From positions 248,001 to 312,000 of the forward strand of contig NZ_JABBNC010000003.1 of NCBI RefSeq assembly GCF_012933445.1: a stretch of 64,000 bases of DNA, in the 5' to 3' direction. This document shows positions 54,690 through 64,000 of the stretch, in pieces. The translations under genes were made by a program, and so were the position numbers. The DNA comes from Actinoplanes sp. TBRC 11911. GTDB lineage: Bacteria > Actinomycetota > Actinomycetes > Mycobacteriales > Micromonosporaceae. The notes under the pieces were generated by a model that was not told the origin of the DNA, did no database searches, and saw only the letters and a list, made by a program, of their open reading frames with translations. The first letter of the stretch is position 1. Each line of letters starts with the position of its first letter.

Positions 54690-57221
54690 TCAACGGCGTC
54701 CGTAGACAGTCGTCCTCTCGACAGCCGGGCGACCGGCCGCGGCGGCCAGTTCCTTGAGCTCGGCGACCGTCCGGGCGGAACCGTGCTCCGAGCCGGCCAT
54801 CCGCGAGATGGTCTCCTCCATCAGCGTCCCGCCCAGGTCATTGCAGCCGCCGTTGAGCATGACCCGGGTGCCCTCGTCGCCGAGTTTCACCCACGAGCAC
54901 TGAATGTTGTCGATCCGGCCGTGCAGCAGGATGCGGGCCATGGCGTGCACCACACGGTTCTCCCGCCAGGTGGGACCGGGGCGGGCGATGCCGGCCAGGT
55001 AGATCGGGGCGTTCGTGTGGATGAACGGCAACGCCACGAACTCGGTGAAGCCGCCGGTCCGGTCCTGGACGCCGGCCAGCACCCGGAAATGGCCCAGCCA
55101 CTGGCGCGGGTGGTCGACATGGCCGTACATCATCGTGGAGCTGGACCGGATCCCCAGTTCGTGGGCCGTGGAGACGACGTCGACCCAGGCGTTGGCCGGG
55201 AGCTTGCCCTTGGTGAGGACCCAGCGCACGTCGTCGTCGAGGATCTCGGCGGCCGTGCCCGGGATGGTGTCGAGGCCGGCCTCCTTCAGCTCGGCGAGCC
55301 ACTCGCGCACCGGGACGCCCGCTTTCGCGGCGCCGGTCACGATCTCCATGGGCGAGTACGCGTGGACGTGCATCCCGGGAACGCGCTGCTTGATCGCGCG
55401 CACCAGATCGGCGTACGAGGTGACCGGCATCTTCGGGTCGATGCCGCCCTGCATGCAGACCTCGGAGGCGCCGTCCCGCCAGGCCTGCTCGGCCCGGTCG
55501 GCGACCTGCTCGACGGAGAGCCGGTAGGCGTCCGCGTCCGACTCGCGCTGGGCGAACGCGCAGAACCGGCAGCCCACGTAGCAGACGTTGGTGAAGTTGA
55601 TGTTCCGGTTCACCACGTACGTGATGTCCTCGCCGTTGACCTCCTTGCGCAGGTCGTCGGCGATGCGGGCGAGCTCGTCCAGGGCCCGGCCGTCGGCCTG
55701 GAACAGCGCGACGGCCTTGTCCTCGTGCTCGGGCAGCAGCAGGTCGGCGGGGCGTTCCGCAGCGAGTTTGAGGCCGGCCACCACGTCGGCGGGGGTGCTG
55801 TGCGCGGTGTCGGTGCTGATGTGCGCCGCGACCTCGGTCCAGTCACCGTAGACATCATCAAAATCCGACCGCCGATCTCCCGTACGCCCGGTCGTGTCGA
55901 TGGTGGCGAACAGGTCGGTACGGCCCTGACCATAGACGTCGTCCGGCTCCTGCCAGGGCATCCCGCGGAGTTCCGCCCGCTCGTCGGCCAGGCCATCGTC
56001 GCCGGCCAGCGCCGTGACGTGGGCGGCGAGTCGCGGGTCGAGCCAGCCCTCGGAGGCGCGCTTCACGTACTCGGGGTAGATCGTGAGGCGCTCCCGCAGG
56101 ACGAATCCGGCTTCGGCCGATTTTTCGCGAAGAAGGTCGATCTGCGGCCAGGGCCGTTCCGGGTTGACGTGGTCCGGCGTCACCGGCGAGACGCCACCCC
56201 AGTCGTCGATGCCGGCCCGCAGCAGCAGCTCGAACTCCGCGTCGATCAGGTTCGGCGGCGCCTGGACGCGGGCCCGCGGGCCCATCGCGATCCGGGTCAC
56301 CGCCACGGTCGCGGCCAGTTCGCGCAGCTCCGCGTCGGGCATCCCGCGCATCGCCGTGTCCGGCTTCGCGCGGAAGTTCTGGATGATGACCTCCTGGATG
56401 TGCCCGAACTCGCGGGCGGCGCGGCGCATCGCGAAGATCGCGTCGACCCGCTCGGCACGGGTCTCGCCGATTCCGATCAGGATCCCGGTGGTGAACGGCA
56501 CCCCGACCCGGCCGGCGTCGTCGAGCACGCGGAGGCGTACGGCCGGCTCTTTGTCCGGAGAACCGAAATGCGGGCCGGACTTCTCCGACCAGAGGCGCGT
56601 CGCGGTGGTCTCCAGCATCATGCCCATGCTCGGGGCGACCGGCTTGAGCCGCTGCAGCTCCGCCCAGCTCATCACGCCCGGATTCAGGTGCGGCAGCAGG
56701 CCGGTCTCCTCGAGCACGGCAATTGCGCACGCACGCACATAATCGAGCGTCGAATCGTAGCCCCGCTCGTCGAGCCACTGGCGGGCGGCGGGCCAGCGGT
56801 CCTCCGGCCGGTCGCCGAGCGTGAAGAGGGCCTCCTTGCAGCCCTGCGCGGCGCCCTCACGAGCGATCGCGAGCACCTCGTCACGCTCCAGGAAGGCCGC
56901 CGGCAGGCGGTGCGGCACGCTGACGAACGTGCAGTAATGGCAGCGGTCACGGCACAGCCTGGTCAGCGGGATGAAGACCTTTTTGCTGTACGTCACGACG
57001 CCCGGCCGGCCGGCTTCGCGCAGACCCGCGTCCCGCACGTGGCCGGCGATCCGGAGCAGCTCGTCGAAGCGCTCCCCCTCGGCCGCGAGCAGCGCCGCGG
57101 CTTCGTCGGCGTCGATAGCTTTGCCGTCCGCGGCACGGCGCAGGGCCCGCCGGATGCTCGCGTCGGTGGGCACCGGTTCGGGGCCTATTTTGTTGACGTT
57201 ACCAATGTTGACCACAACCAC
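54690..57221 (-). CDS. fbiC: FO synthase (7,8-didemethyl-8-hydroxy-5-deazariboflavin synthase)
   Basis: 843 residues, the fused CofG-CofH form of actinobacteria. There are two radical-SAM clusters: C90-x3-C94-x2-C97 (CRDRCHYC) in the N-terminal half and CYVGCRFC in the C-terminal half. It makes FO, the deazaflavin of coenzyme F420, from tyrosine and a flavin precursor. The other F420 genes, cofD and cofE, lie 1.3 kb away on the opposite strand. Confidence 0.96.
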   Translation of the reverse strand: MVVVNIGNVNKIGPEPVPTDASIRRALRRAADGKAIDADEAAALLAAEGERFDELLRIAGHVRDAGLREAGRPGVVTYSKKVFIPLTRLCRDRCHYCTFVSVPHRLPAAFLERDEVLAIAREGAAQGCKEALFTLGDRPEDRWPAARQWLDERGYDSTLDYVRACAIAVLEETGLLPHLNPGVMSWAELQRLKPVAPSMGMMLETTATRLWSEKSGPHFGSPDKEPAVRLRVLDDAGRVGVPFTTGILIGIGETRAERVDAIFAMRRAAREFGHIQEVIIQNFRAKPDTAMRGMPDAELRELAATVAVTRIAMGPRARVQAPPNLIDAEFELLLRAGIDDWGGVSPVTPDHVNPERPWPQIDLLREKSAEAGFVLRERLTIYPEYVKRASEGWLDPRLAAHVTALAGDDGLADERAELRGMPWQEPDDVYGQGRTDLFATIDTTGRTGDRRSDFDDVYGDWTEVAAHISTDTAHSTPADVVAGLKLAAERPADLLLPEHEDKAVALFQADGRALDELARIADDLRKEVNGEDITYVVNRNINFTNVCYVGCRFCAFAQRESDADAYRLSVEQVADRAEQAWRDGASEVCMQGGIDPKMPVTSYADLVRAIKQRVPGMHVHAYSPMEIVTGAAKAGVPVREWLAELKEAGLDTIPGTAAEILDDDVRWVLTKGKLPANAWVDVVSTAHELGIRSSSTMMYGHVDHPRQWLGHFRVLAGVQDRTGGFTEFVALPFIHTNAPIYLAGIARPGPTWRENRVVHAMARILLHGRIDNIQCSWVKLGDEGTRVMLNGGCNDLGGTLMEETISRMAGSEHGSARTVAELKELAAAAGRPAVERTTVYGRR

Positions 57222-57313
57222 CTGTGCAGCCTAGGCCGGAATGCGGGCGCATGCGCGAGCGGTGCCCGGGCGGCAGGTGGAATAGATCACGAGGCGCCCG
57301 GGCCCGTCATGCG

Positions 57314-58402
57314 CTAGTGGCGCGGCGGATCCTGTTCGGCCGGTCCGAAGCCGGGGCGCTCGGTCTGTTCCGTGTCCGCGGCCGGTGGTTCGGCTTCGGT
57401 GGTGGGCACCACCTGGGTCGGGTCCGGGGTCGCGGCGGGCATCGCCACCGGGGGCTGGTTCCAGGATGGTGGTTGCGGGGGCTGGCCGTAGACGCCCGGG
57501 CCGTATGCGGACGGAGGGCCCGCCGGTGCGGCTGGTGGCGCGGACTGCGGGCCGGCCGGTGGCGCCGACTGCGGTGCCGGGTAATGCGGCGGGAATCCTG
57601 GCTGGCCCGGCGGAGGGGGCGGGAATCCCGGATGCGGGTGGCCCGGCTGTGCGCCGAATCCCGGGTGCGGTGGCTGACCCATCGGCTGGCCCATCGGTGG
57701 CTGGCCTGGGTGCGGCTGGCCCGGGTGCGGCTGGCCCGGGTGCGGCTGGCCCGGGTGCGGCTGGCCCGGGTGTGGCTGGCCTCCGTGCGGCTGGCCGAAG
57801 CCGGGCTGACCGAAGCCGGGCTGGCCCGGGTGGGGCTGGCCGAAACCCGGCTGGCCCGGGTACGCGGCCGGGTTGTACTGCGGTGGCTGCCCGTAGACAC
57901 CCGGCTGCGGCTGGGGCCGCGGCACGTAGAACATGCCGCGCCAGATCTGGAAGACCGCCCAGCCGGCCACCGCGAGCAGGCCCAGCCAGGCGAGGCGGAC
58001 CAGCAGCTCCTCGAACGCGGTGCGGACCCCGCTGTTGCTCGCGTGGTCGATCACCCCGATGATCAGGCCGAAGACCACCCCGAAGAACGCGGCCACCGCG
58101 TACTCGACGACGGCGGCCAGGACGATGAGCTGGGCTCTCGGGTGTCGCGGCTGCACCATCAGGGCGAGCAGGACGGCACCGAGCGGGAAGAACACAATCT
58201 CCACGTTCACGAAGCCGTAGAAAGCGTCCTGCGTGCGGAAGCTGTATCCCTGCGCGGAGCTAGGAATCAACCGGAACAGCGCCACGAACAGCAGCACGCC
58301 GGTAACGCCCACCAGGGCGTACGCGGCAAGATCGCGCAGCGGGCGCAGGAACTGGCCGGCCGTCTTGCCCTCAGCCGGCGCGGGCGGCGGTTGGCTGGTC
58401 AC
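57314..58402 (-). CDS. Membrane protein with long Pro/Gly-rich repeat tail
   Basis: 362 residues from GTG 58402 (GGGAG ahead). Four membrane helices lie in the first ~165 residues, followed by a cytoplasmic or exposed tail of H-P-G-Q-P repeats (about six in tandem at ~57700-57800), more PGQPGFGQP units and a Pro-rich end. The DNA repeat unit is 15 bp. Function unknown; such tails often mediate protein contacts in actinomycetes. Confidence 0.75.
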   Translation of the reverse strand: MTSQPPPAPAEGKTAGQFLRPLRDLAAYALVGVTGVLLFVALFRLIPSSAQGYSFRTQDAFYGFVNVEIVFFPLGAVLLALMVQPRHPRAQLIVLAAVVEYAVAAFFGVVFGLIIGVIDHASNSGVRTAFEELLVRLAWLGLLAVAGWAVFQIWRGMFYVPRPQPQPGVYGQPPQYNPAAYPGQPGFGQPHPGQPGFGQPGFGQPHGGQPHPGQPHPGQPHPGQPHPGQPHPGQPPMGQPMGQPPHPGFGAQPGHPHPGFPPPPPGQPGFPPHYPAPQSAPPAGPQSAPPAAPAGPPSAYGPGVYGQPPQPPSWNQPPVAMPAATPDPTQVVPTTEAEPPAADTEQTERPGFGPAEQDPPRH

Positions 58403-58521
58403 GAAGTCTCCCTGGTCACAGATTGTCGAGATCGCGCTCAGAGTAGACCGGTTCCGCACGGGTGGCTCGCTCGATCACACCCGGGCGCGTTTTGTCGTAG
58501 GCGTGCGCAAGGATGGTCGGC

Positions 58522-59481
58522 ATGCGAATCGTGGTCCTCTCCGGCGGCATCGGCGGTGCGAAGTTCCTGGCCGGTGTGCGAGCCCACGCGCGGACGCTCG
58601 GCGCCGAGGTCACCGCGGTGGTCAACGTGGGCGACGACGTGCGCATGCACGGCCTGCAGATCTGCCCCGACCTCGACAGCGTGATGTATACGTTGGGCGG
58701 CGCGCACGACCCCGATCGGGGCTGGGGGCGCGTCGGCGAGACGTGGGTGGTGAAGGAGGAGCTCGCCGCCTATGGCGTCGAGCCGTCCTGGTTCGGCCTG
58801 GGCGACAAGGACACGGCCACCCATCTCGTACGCACGCAGATGCTCAACGCCGGTTATCCGCTGTCCGCGGTGACCGCGGCGCTGTGCGCTCGCTGGCAGC
58901 CGGGTGTCACGCTGCTCCCGGCCACCGACGACCGCCTCGAGACGCACGTGGTCGTCGACGTCGACGATGAACGCCGGGCGATCCACTTCCAGGAGTGGTG
59001 GGTGCGCTATCGCGGTGACCTGCCCACCCACCGGTTCGTCTTCGTGGGGGCGGACAACGCGAAATCGGCACCCGGCGTCCTCGACGCGATCAACGCCGCC
59101 GACGTGGTGCTGATCGCCCCGAGCAACCCGGTGGTGAGCATCGCCCCGATCCTCGCGGTCGGCGCCCTGCGCGACGCGGTGGCGTCCGGCCCGGCACCGG
59201 TCGTCGGCGTCTCCCCGATCATCGGCACGTCCCCGGTCCGGGGCATGGCCGACAAATGCCTGACCGCGGTCGGTGCCGAGGTCAGCGCCGCGGGCGTGGC
59301 CGGCCTGTACGGCAGCCGCTCGGACGGCGGCGTGCTCGACGGCTGGCTGGTCGACTCGTCCGACGCGGGCACCGAGGTGGCGGGCGTGACGACCCGGGCC
59401 GTGCCGCTGTGGATGACCGACGAGGACGCCACCGCCGCCATGGTCCGGCACGCACTGGAACTGGCCGGGGTTAACGCGTGA
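58522..59481 (+). CDS. fbiA: 2-phospho-L-lactate transferase (CofD/FbiA)
   Basis: 319 residues from ATG 58522 with AAGGA ahead. It has the CofD signature RIVVLSGGIGGAKFL, NVGDDVRMHGL and the GLGDKD motif. It transfers the phospholactyl/phosphoenolpyruvyl group onto FO, the step before glutamylation. Its last residues (MVRHALELAGVNA) are repeated twice more in the DNA downstream. Confidence 0.95.
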   Translation: MRIVVLSGGIGGAKFLAGVRAHARTLGAEVTAVVNVGDDVRMHGLQICPDLDSVMYTLGGAHDPDRGWGRVGETWVVKEELAAYGVEPSWFGLGDKDTATHLVRTQMLNAGYPLSAVTAALCARWQPGVTLLPATDDRLETHVVVDVDDERRAIHFQEWWVRYRGDLPTHRFVFVGADNAKSAPGVLDAINAADVVLIAPSNPVVSIAPILAVGALRDAVASGPAPVVGVSPIIGTSPVRGMADKCLTAVGAEVSAAGVAGLYGSRSDGGVLDGWLVDSSDAGTEVAGVTTRAVPLWMTDEDATAAMVRHALELAGVNA

Positions 59482-59576
59482 CCGCGGCCGAGGTCCGACA
59501 CGCAGCTGAACTGGCAAGGAGGCAACGCGTGACCGAGGTCCGACACGCAGCAGACCTGGCAGGAGGCAAGGCGTGA
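59430..59576. repeat. Triplicated cofD 3' end at the cofD-cofE junction
   Basis: GTCCG(A/G)CACGCA...CTGGC...GCGTGACC occurs three times: at the end of cofD, then at about 59492 and 59543, with the repeats starting 51 and 44 bp apart at GCGTGACC. Each copy ends in a GTGA stop/start overlap, giving starts at 59478, 59529 and 59573. Confidence 0.75.
59478..59576 (+). CDS. 32-codon micro-ORF linking cofD to cofE
   Basis: Begins with a GTGA overlap on the cofD stop and ends with a GTGA overlap on the cofE start. The peptide is two imperfect copies of V-T-x-(x)-E-V-R-H-A-A-x-L-A, derived from the end of CofD. A good AGGAGG site lies inside it for the following starts. Probably a by-product of duplication that keeps translation coupled. 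Confidence 0.35.
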   Translation: MTAAEVRHAAELARRQRVTEVRHAADLAGGKA

Positions 59577-60742
59577 CCGTGGTCGAGATTCGCCCGGTGC
59601 TCGGCATCGGCGACATTGTGGCCGGCGACGACCTGGCCGAGGTGATCGCGGCGAACGCGCCGTGGCTGGCCGACGGCGACATCCTGGTCGTCACCAGCAA
59701 GATCGTGTCCAAAGCCGAGGGTCGCCTGGTCGAGGTCCCCGCCGACGGCCCGGAACGCGAGGCGGCGAAGGAGGCCGCCCTGGTCGCCGAGAGCGCCCGC
59801 GTGGTCGCTCGCCGCGGCCCTACGACGATCGTCGAGACGCACCAGGGTTTCGTGATGGCCGCGGCCGGCATCGACGCCTCCAACGTGGACAAGACACACC
59901 TGGTCCTGCTGCCGGCCGACCCGGACGCGTCGGCGCGCCGCCTGCGGGCCGGTTTCCGCGCCCGCGGCCTCGACGTGGCCGTGATCGTCTCCGACACGAT
60001 GGGCCGCACGTGGCGCAACGGCCTGACCGACGTGGCCTTGGGCGCCGCCGGCATCGCCCCGTTCCGCGACCATCGCGGCGAGACCGACCCGTACGGCAAC
60101 GAGCTCCAGATCACCCAGATGGCCCTGATCGACGAGTTGGCCGCGGCCGGCGAGCTGGTCAAGGGAAAGGTGGCCCAGGTCCCGGTCGCCGTGGTGCGCG
60201 GCCTGCTTCACGACGCTCCCCAGGACAGCGCTGGCGGCAGCCGCAGCCACGCCACGGCTGGCGATAGCCACGTCCAGGACGCGGCCGGCGATAGCCACGT
60301 CCAGGACGCGGCCGGCGGTGGCCACGGCCACGGCACGGCTGGCGATGGTCCCGGGGCGGCACCGCTGCTTCGGGACAGCGCGAGCGACATGTTCCGGTTG
60401 GGCACCGACGAGGCCCGCGCGGCCGGCCTGCTGCAGGCGGCGCGGCTCCCCGCCCACGGTGAGCTACCGGGCCACCCGACCGACCCGGCTGCCGTCGCGC
60501 GCGCCCTGGACGCGGTGGCCGAGTTTGTCTCGGCGGGCTTTCAGACAACCCCGGCCGAGCCGTCGCCCACCGCGGGCTGCACCGCCGCGCTGCACGTGCA
60601 CACCCACGACGCGTCCCCGGCGGGCTGGATGCGTCTGGGCGCCGACGCGCAGCGCCTGCAGGCGGCGCTGGCCGCGGAGCGGGTCGTGTCGGTGTCGTTG
60701 CCGCACGAGGACGGCATCCGCCTGGAACTCTCCGGCGCGTAG
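59573..60742 (+). CDS. fbiB: Coenzyme F420-0:L-glutamate ligase (CofE/FbiB)
   Basis: 389 residues from GTG 59573. The first ~230 residues are the CofE ligase (LVVTSKIVSKAEGRLVE, IVSDTMGRTWRNG, GAAGIAPFRDHRGE). A 9-residue Ala/Gly/Asp/His repeat linker (about 225-262) joins it to a ~120-residue C-terminal part. That part lacks the length and motifs of the nitroreductase domain in mycobacterial FbiB (about 448 residues in all), so a separate reductase would be needed. Confidence 0.9.
   Translation: MTVVEIRPVLGIGDIVAGDDLAEVIAANAPWLADGDILVVTSKIVSKAEGRLVEVPADGPEREAAKEAALVAESARVVARRGPTTIVETHQGFVMAAAGIDASNVDKTHLVLLPADPDASARRLRAGFRARGLDVAVIVSDTMGRTWRNGLTDVALGAAGIAPFRDHRGETDPYGNELQITQMALIDELAAAGELVKGKVAQVPVAVVRGLLHDAPQDSAGGSRSHATAGDSHVQDAAGDSHVQDAAGGGHGHGTAGDGPGAAPLLRDSASDMFRLGTDEARAAGLLQAARLPAHGELPGHPTDPAAVARALDAVAEFVSAGFQTTPAEPSPTAGCTAALHVHTHDASPAGWMRLGADAQRLQAALAAERVVSVSLPHEDGIRLELSGA
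60260..60313. repeat. 27-bp exact tandem repeat in cofE linker
   Basis: Two identical 27-bp units encode A-G-D-S-H-V-Q-D-A twice; weaker copies flank them. Confidence 0.85.
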
Positions 60743-60755
60743 CCGGAACGAAGCG

Positions 60756-61322
60756 CTAGAGACGCGCCAACGCCGCGGCTATCTGGCGATCCACACTGGG
60801 GGCCAGTGGTGACGGCAGGTCCGGCGGTGTGAACCACGCCAGCGCGGTCGATTCCTCGCTGAGCTGCTCCACCGTGCCGGCCGGGCAGCGCATCAGATAG
60901 CGCACGTCGTAATGCGCCGACGGGCCCACGACGCCCGAGTCGTCGGTACACCGCACCGGGTGCACATCTACGTCTATCGGCGTCGGATCCAGGATTAAAC
61001 CGGAAATTCCGGATTCCTCCGTGGCTTCGCGCAACGCCGCCGCAGCGAGCGTCTCGTCGGCCGGCTCGCAGTGGCCGCCGAGCTGCATCCACATGTTTAG
61101 GCGACCGTGCAGGCAGAGCAGGAAACGCCCGTCCTCGTCGACCACCAGCGCGCTGGCCGTGATGTGTCCCGGCCGATGTGATCGAGTCATCGCCACCGGC
61201 CCCGCGGTCAGCAGCTCCAGGGTCCGCTTGCGGGCGAGATCCGCTTCTTCGGAGACGGCGGCCGACCAGTCGCTCAGCACCCGCACGGCGTCCGCGTGCA
61301 GGTCAGATATACCCGAGTTCAC
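60756..61322 (-). CDS. NUDIX hydrolase near the F420 genes
   Basis: 188 residues with a complete Nudix box (GGHCEPADETLAAAALREATEESGI in part: GGHCEPADE, LREATEES). An N-terminal helical extension of ~50 residues precedes the fold. The start overlaps the manC end by 20 bp, so translation is likely coupled. Substrate unknown. Confidence 0.9.
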   Translation of the reverse strand: MNSGISDLHADAVRVLSDWSAAVSEEADLARKRTLELLTAGPVAMTRSHRPGHITASALVVDEDGRFLLCLHGRLNMWMQLGGHCEPADETLAAAALREATEESGISGLILDPTPIDVDVHPVRCTDDSGVVGPSAHYDVRYLMRCPAGTVEQLSEESTALAWFTPPDLPSPLAPSVDRQIAAALARL

Positions 61323-62418
61323 CCAGCTCCTTCAGCTCGTCGACCAGCAACTTGACCTCCTGCGCCCGGTCGCGCGTGCACACCAGCACGGCGTCCGGCG
61401 TGTCGACGATGACCAGGTCGCGGACGCCCATCGCGGCGACCAGGCGGCCCGATGTCGGCACCACCACGAGGCTTTCGGTGTCGCGCAGCAGCACCCCGGG
61501 CTTGCCTTCGGTGTCCTGCCCGACCACGACGTTGCCGCCGGAATCCGCGTCGAGCACCTCGCCGAGCGTGTGGAAGTCGCCCACGTCGTTCCAGCCGAAG
61601 TCACCGCGAACGGTGCCGACCCGGCCGGCCGCGGCCGCGCCCTCCATCACCGCGTAGTCGACCGAGATACGGGGCAGCGTCGGCCAGACCTCGCCGAGCA
61701 CCTCCTCGCGGCCGGACGAGTCCCACGCCTGGGCGATCCGGGAGATACCGGCCGCGAGCTGCGGCTGCTGCCGGGCCAGTTCGGCCAGGAACGTATCCGC
61801 GCGCCAGACGAACATGCCGGCGTTCCACAGATAGTTGCCCGACTTGACGTAGCTCTCCGCCACGTCGTACGAGGGCTTCTCCTTGAATTCCTCGACCGCG
61901 AGAACCGGGGCGTCACCACGATTTCCGCCGCACTGCAGGTAGCCGTAGCCGGTCTCGGGACGCGTCGGCGTGATACCGAGCGTCATCAGCAGACCCTGGC
62001 GCGCGCCGACCATCGCTTCCCGGATGACCCGGGTGAAGGTGCCGGCGTCGGTGATCAGGTGGTCGGACGGGAAGCAGCCCATGATGGCGTCCGGATCGCG
62101 TCGCGCGATCACCGCGGCGGCCAGCGCGATCGCCGCGCACGAATCCCGCGGTGACGGCTCGACCAGCACGTTCGCCTCGGGCACCGTGGTCAGCTGCCGG
62201 GACACCGCGGCCGCGTGCGCCACGCCGGTCACCACGAAGATCCGTTCGGCCGCCGCGAGCGAGTCCAAGCGGTCCACCGTGGCCTGCAGCAGCGACGATT
62301 CCGTGCCGGTCAGCGGGTGCAGGAATTTGGGGTGTCCGGCGCGGGACAGCGGCCACAGCCGGGTACCGGTGCCTCCGGCCAGCACGACGCCGTACAGGCC
62401 CCCTGGTTGCTCGCTCAT
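61303..62418 (-). CDS. manC: Mannose-1-phosphate guanylyltransferase
   Basis: 371 residues from ATG 62418. Nucleotidyltransferase signature LAGGTGTRLWPLSRAGHPK and MGCFPSDHLI; FGWNDVGDFHTL in the C-terminal half is typical of the family. It makes GDP-mannose from mannose-1-P supplied by ManA/ManB. Followed by the NUDIX gene. Confidence 0.94.
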   Translation of the reverse strand: MSEQPGGLYGVVLAGGTGTRLWPLSRAGHPKFLHPLTGTESSLLQATVDRLDSLAAAERIFVVTGVAHAAAVSRQLTTVPEANVLVEPSPRDSCAAIALAAAVIARRDPDAIMGCFPSDHLITDAGTFTRVIREAMVGARQGLLMTLGITPTRPETGYGYLQCGGNRGDAPVLAVEEFKEKPSYDVAESYVKSGNYLWNAGMFVWRADTFLAELARQQPQLAAGISRIAQAWDSSGREEVLGEVWPTLPRISVDYAVMEGAAAAGRVGTVRGDFGWNDVGDFHTLGEVLDADSGGNVVVGQDTEGKPGVLLRDTESLVVVPTSGRLVAAMGVRDLVIVDTPDAVLVCTRDRAQEVKLLVDELKELGELGYI

Positions 62419-62437
62419 GCGCACAGAGTGTAAACGG

Positions 62438-63586
62438 TCAAATTCCGGCGACCCGCTTCCACGTGGTGACGTGTACTTCCGCGCTGGACGCCCACTGGAA
62501 CTCCTTCGCGCGCTCGAACCCCGCCTTGGCCAGGGTCAGCCTGCGTTGTTCGTCGTGCAGAAGATCGGCCAGGTCGGATGCGATCCGGTCCGGATCCTCC
62601 GTCGTATAGGCGACAGCATCACCGCCGACCTCCGGCAGGGAGAGCCGCGGCGTGGTCAGCACCGGCGTCGCGCAGGCCATCGCCTCGAGGATCGGCAGAC
62701 CGAAACCCTCACCGAACGACGGGTACGCCGCGACCAGCGCGCCGCCGAGGAAACCGGGCAGATCCGCGTACCGCAGATAGCCGGGGCGCAGCAGCCGCAG
62801 GTGCGACGGCACCTCGGCCACCGCACGGTCGATCTCGTCGTCGTGGCCCTGACCGCCGGCCAGCACCAGGGCGGGCGGGTGCGGCCAGTCGGCGACCGCG
62901 CGGGCCCAGCCACGGATCAGGTTGGGCACGTTCTTGCGCGGCTCCTTGGCGCCGAGGAACGCGACGTAGCCGGAGTCACCCAGGCCGAGACGGGCCCGGA
63001 CCCGAGCCTTCTCCTCGTCGGTCGGCGGGTGGAACGCCCCGTGGTCGACACCGTGATAGGCCACGTCGATGCGGGTCGGGTCGGCGTCGAGCAGGCGGAT
63101 CAGCTCGTCCCGGGTCGCCTTGCTCGGGACGATCACCCGTGCCGCCCGGCGCAGCGACGTCTTGATCGCGCTGCGGAAGAACGTGCGCTTGGTGTTGTCG
63201 TAGTGCTCCGGCTCGGTGAAGAACGTCGCGTCGTGCACGGTGACCGTCACCGGCGCTCCGGCGCGCAGCGGGCACGTGTAGAAGGGCGAGTGCAGCACCT
63301 CGGCGCCGACCTGCTGAGCGAGCAGGGGCAAGCCGGTCTGCTCCCAGGCGAGGCGGGCGGGCCGATGCGCGACCGCGGCCGGGCCGGCGATCACTTCGGC
63401 GTCGCCGAGCATGCGACTGTAACGCTCCGCATCCGAACGCTGCGCCACGACGGCGAGATCGACCCGGTCCGGGTCCATCCGCGCGAGGGCGCCGAGCAGT
63501 CCGTCGACGTATCTACCGACGCCTCCTCGATCTGCGGGAACGCTGGTGGCGTCGACGAGCACTCGTGGGGGGCGACCGGCGGTCAC
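62438..63586 (-). CDS. GT4-type glycosyltransferase
   Basis: 382 residues from GTG 63586 with GGGAG ahead. A GT-B fold: DATSVPADRGGVGRYVDGLL at the start, FLGAKEPRKNVPNLI, and the donor-site E-x7-E (GEGFGLPILEAMACATP). Its position directly upstream of manC suggests it uses GDP-mannose or dTDP-rhamnose for a cell-envelope glycan, comparable to wbbL next to manC in M. tuberculosis. Confidence 0.9.
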   Translation of the reverse strand: MTAGRPPRVLVDATSVPADRGGVGRYVDGLLGALARMDPDRVDLAVVAQRSDAERYSRMLGDAEVIAGPAAVAHRPARLAWEQTGLPLLAQQVGAEVLHSPFYTCPLRAGAPVTVTVHDATFFTEPEHYDNTKRTFFRSAIKTSLRRAARVIVPSKATRDELIRLLDADPTRIDVAYHGVDHGAFHPPTDEEKARVRARLGLGDSGYVAFLGAKEPRKNVPNLIRGWARAVADWPHPPALVLAGGQGHDDEIDRAVAEVPSHLRLLRPGYLRYADLPGFLGGALVAAYPSFGEGFGLPILEAMACATPVLTTPRLSLPEVGGDAVAYTTEDPDRIASDLADLLHDEQRRLTLAKAGFERAKEFQWASSAEVHVTTWKRVAGI

Positions 63587-63779
63587 GAGGCAACTCCCAA
63601 AAAGGTTGTAATTCTGACCACTGGCTAGCCTACGCCCGCAATGCATCGCGGACGCGACGGCGACACTGCCTTGTCCCAAGCGTTTCCCGGAACTCATCGG
63701 ACGTTCAGGGACAATTACCCAGAGTAACGCCCCATCGGTCGCCGTAAACCGGACCAACGGCCGCACTATCGTGGGCCCA

Positions 63780-64000
63780 ATGGACCAGACGATCCCGCAG
63801 ACTTTCGCCTCCGCGGTCCGGCGGGACCCGGCGACACCCCTTCTGACCTGGTACGACGATGAGTCCGGTGATCGCACCGAATTGTCCGGCGCGACGCTGG
63901 ACAACTGGGTCTCGAAGACGGCCAACATGTTGATCGACGGATCCGGCCTAGGCCACGGCGACACCGCGGCCGTCCTGATGCCGCCGCACTGGCAGACCGC
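63780..64000 (+). CDS. TIGR03089 family protein, 5' part only
   Basis: Starts at ATG 63780 and runs off the window after 73 codons. The visible part (FASAVRRDPATPLLTWYDDESGDRTELSG, in part, then GDTAAVLMPPHWQT) matches TIGR03089, an AMP-binding-like actinobacterial family (Rv3268-like) in this neighbourhood. Function unknown. Confidence 0.85.
   Translation, partial: MDQTIPQTFASAVRRDPATPLLTWYDDESGDRTELSGATLDNWVSKTANMLIDGSGLGHGDTAAVLMPPHWQT

Noticed and set aside
54783..57317. An 844-codon open frame opposite fbiC
   Set aside because: Shadow of a real gene; fbiC has both radical-SAM motifs.

Overview
This window looks like an actinobacterial chromosome, most likely Micromonosporaceae (Actinoplanes-like). 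Most of it is high-GC by eye. The gene order from about 16 kb to the end recalls the M. tuberculosis smpB-ftsX-ftsE-prfB and secA1-HPF-comF-lpqB-mtrBA through manA-manB-whiB2-fbiAB-manC neighbourhoods. WhiB, MtrAB-LpqB, F420 biosynthesis genes and DUF5753/DUF397 pairs are all actinobacterial hallmarks. The family assignment is an inference from gene content, not a search.

About 0.3-15.5 kb is accessory DNA that ends exactly at the tmRNA gene (ssrA, minus strand). Its left part (0.3-6.1 kb) is visibly less GC-rich. It carries a TIGR04255-family protein, a decayed IS3-type transposase fragment, a small membrane protein, and a two-gene unit: a 926-residue protein with an HD-phosphohydrolase-like domain and an HSP90-like GHKL ATPase, followed by a three-helix membrane protein. 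That pair is the best candidate in the window for an undescribed system, plausibly defence. From 6.4 to 15.6 kb lies an integrative element. It has two paralogous HTH/phospholipase-D-like regulators, a NUDIX hydrolase, an HD protein, two related short proteins (one a fusion), a tightly overlapping run of small genes with a DUF2637 (Spd-like) protein and a TraB/FtsK DNA translocase, and a large serine integrase whose last ~37 codons are antisense to the 3' end of ssrA. A tandem 10-bp operator-like repeat occurs both in front of the first regulator and just before the integrase, tying the two ends together. I see no replication initiator and no second att site.

The core region reads: ssrA, a carbohydrate-binding membrane protein, smpB, a coiled-coil M23 peptidase beside ftsX-ftsE, prfB, a PadR regulator, assorted small genes, secA, a double GNAT acetyltransferase, the hibernation factor, comF, lpqB-mtrB-mtrA, the iron-uptake operon efeUOB under an IdeR/DmdR-like box, a DUF5753/DUF397 pair, a mannose block (manA, CDF transporter, SIS protein, Trm112-like, manB), an aldehyde dehydrogenase cluster with its GAF regulator and DUF779, a secreted polysaccharide deacetylase, DUF3499, a zincin-like protein, whiB2-like, and the F420 genes fbiC, cofD(fbiA) and cofE(fbiB). 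It ends with a NUDIX protein, manC, a glycosyltransferase and the start of a TIGR03089 gene.

Non-coding structure is unusually rich. There are pentanucleotide and 24-bp minisatellites in a 1.5-kb gene-free stretch (50.6-52.2 kb), three spaced CGATAATCG palindromes behind manA, a tandem duplication at the cofD-cofE junction that builds a coupled micro-ORF, and several strong hairpin terminators.
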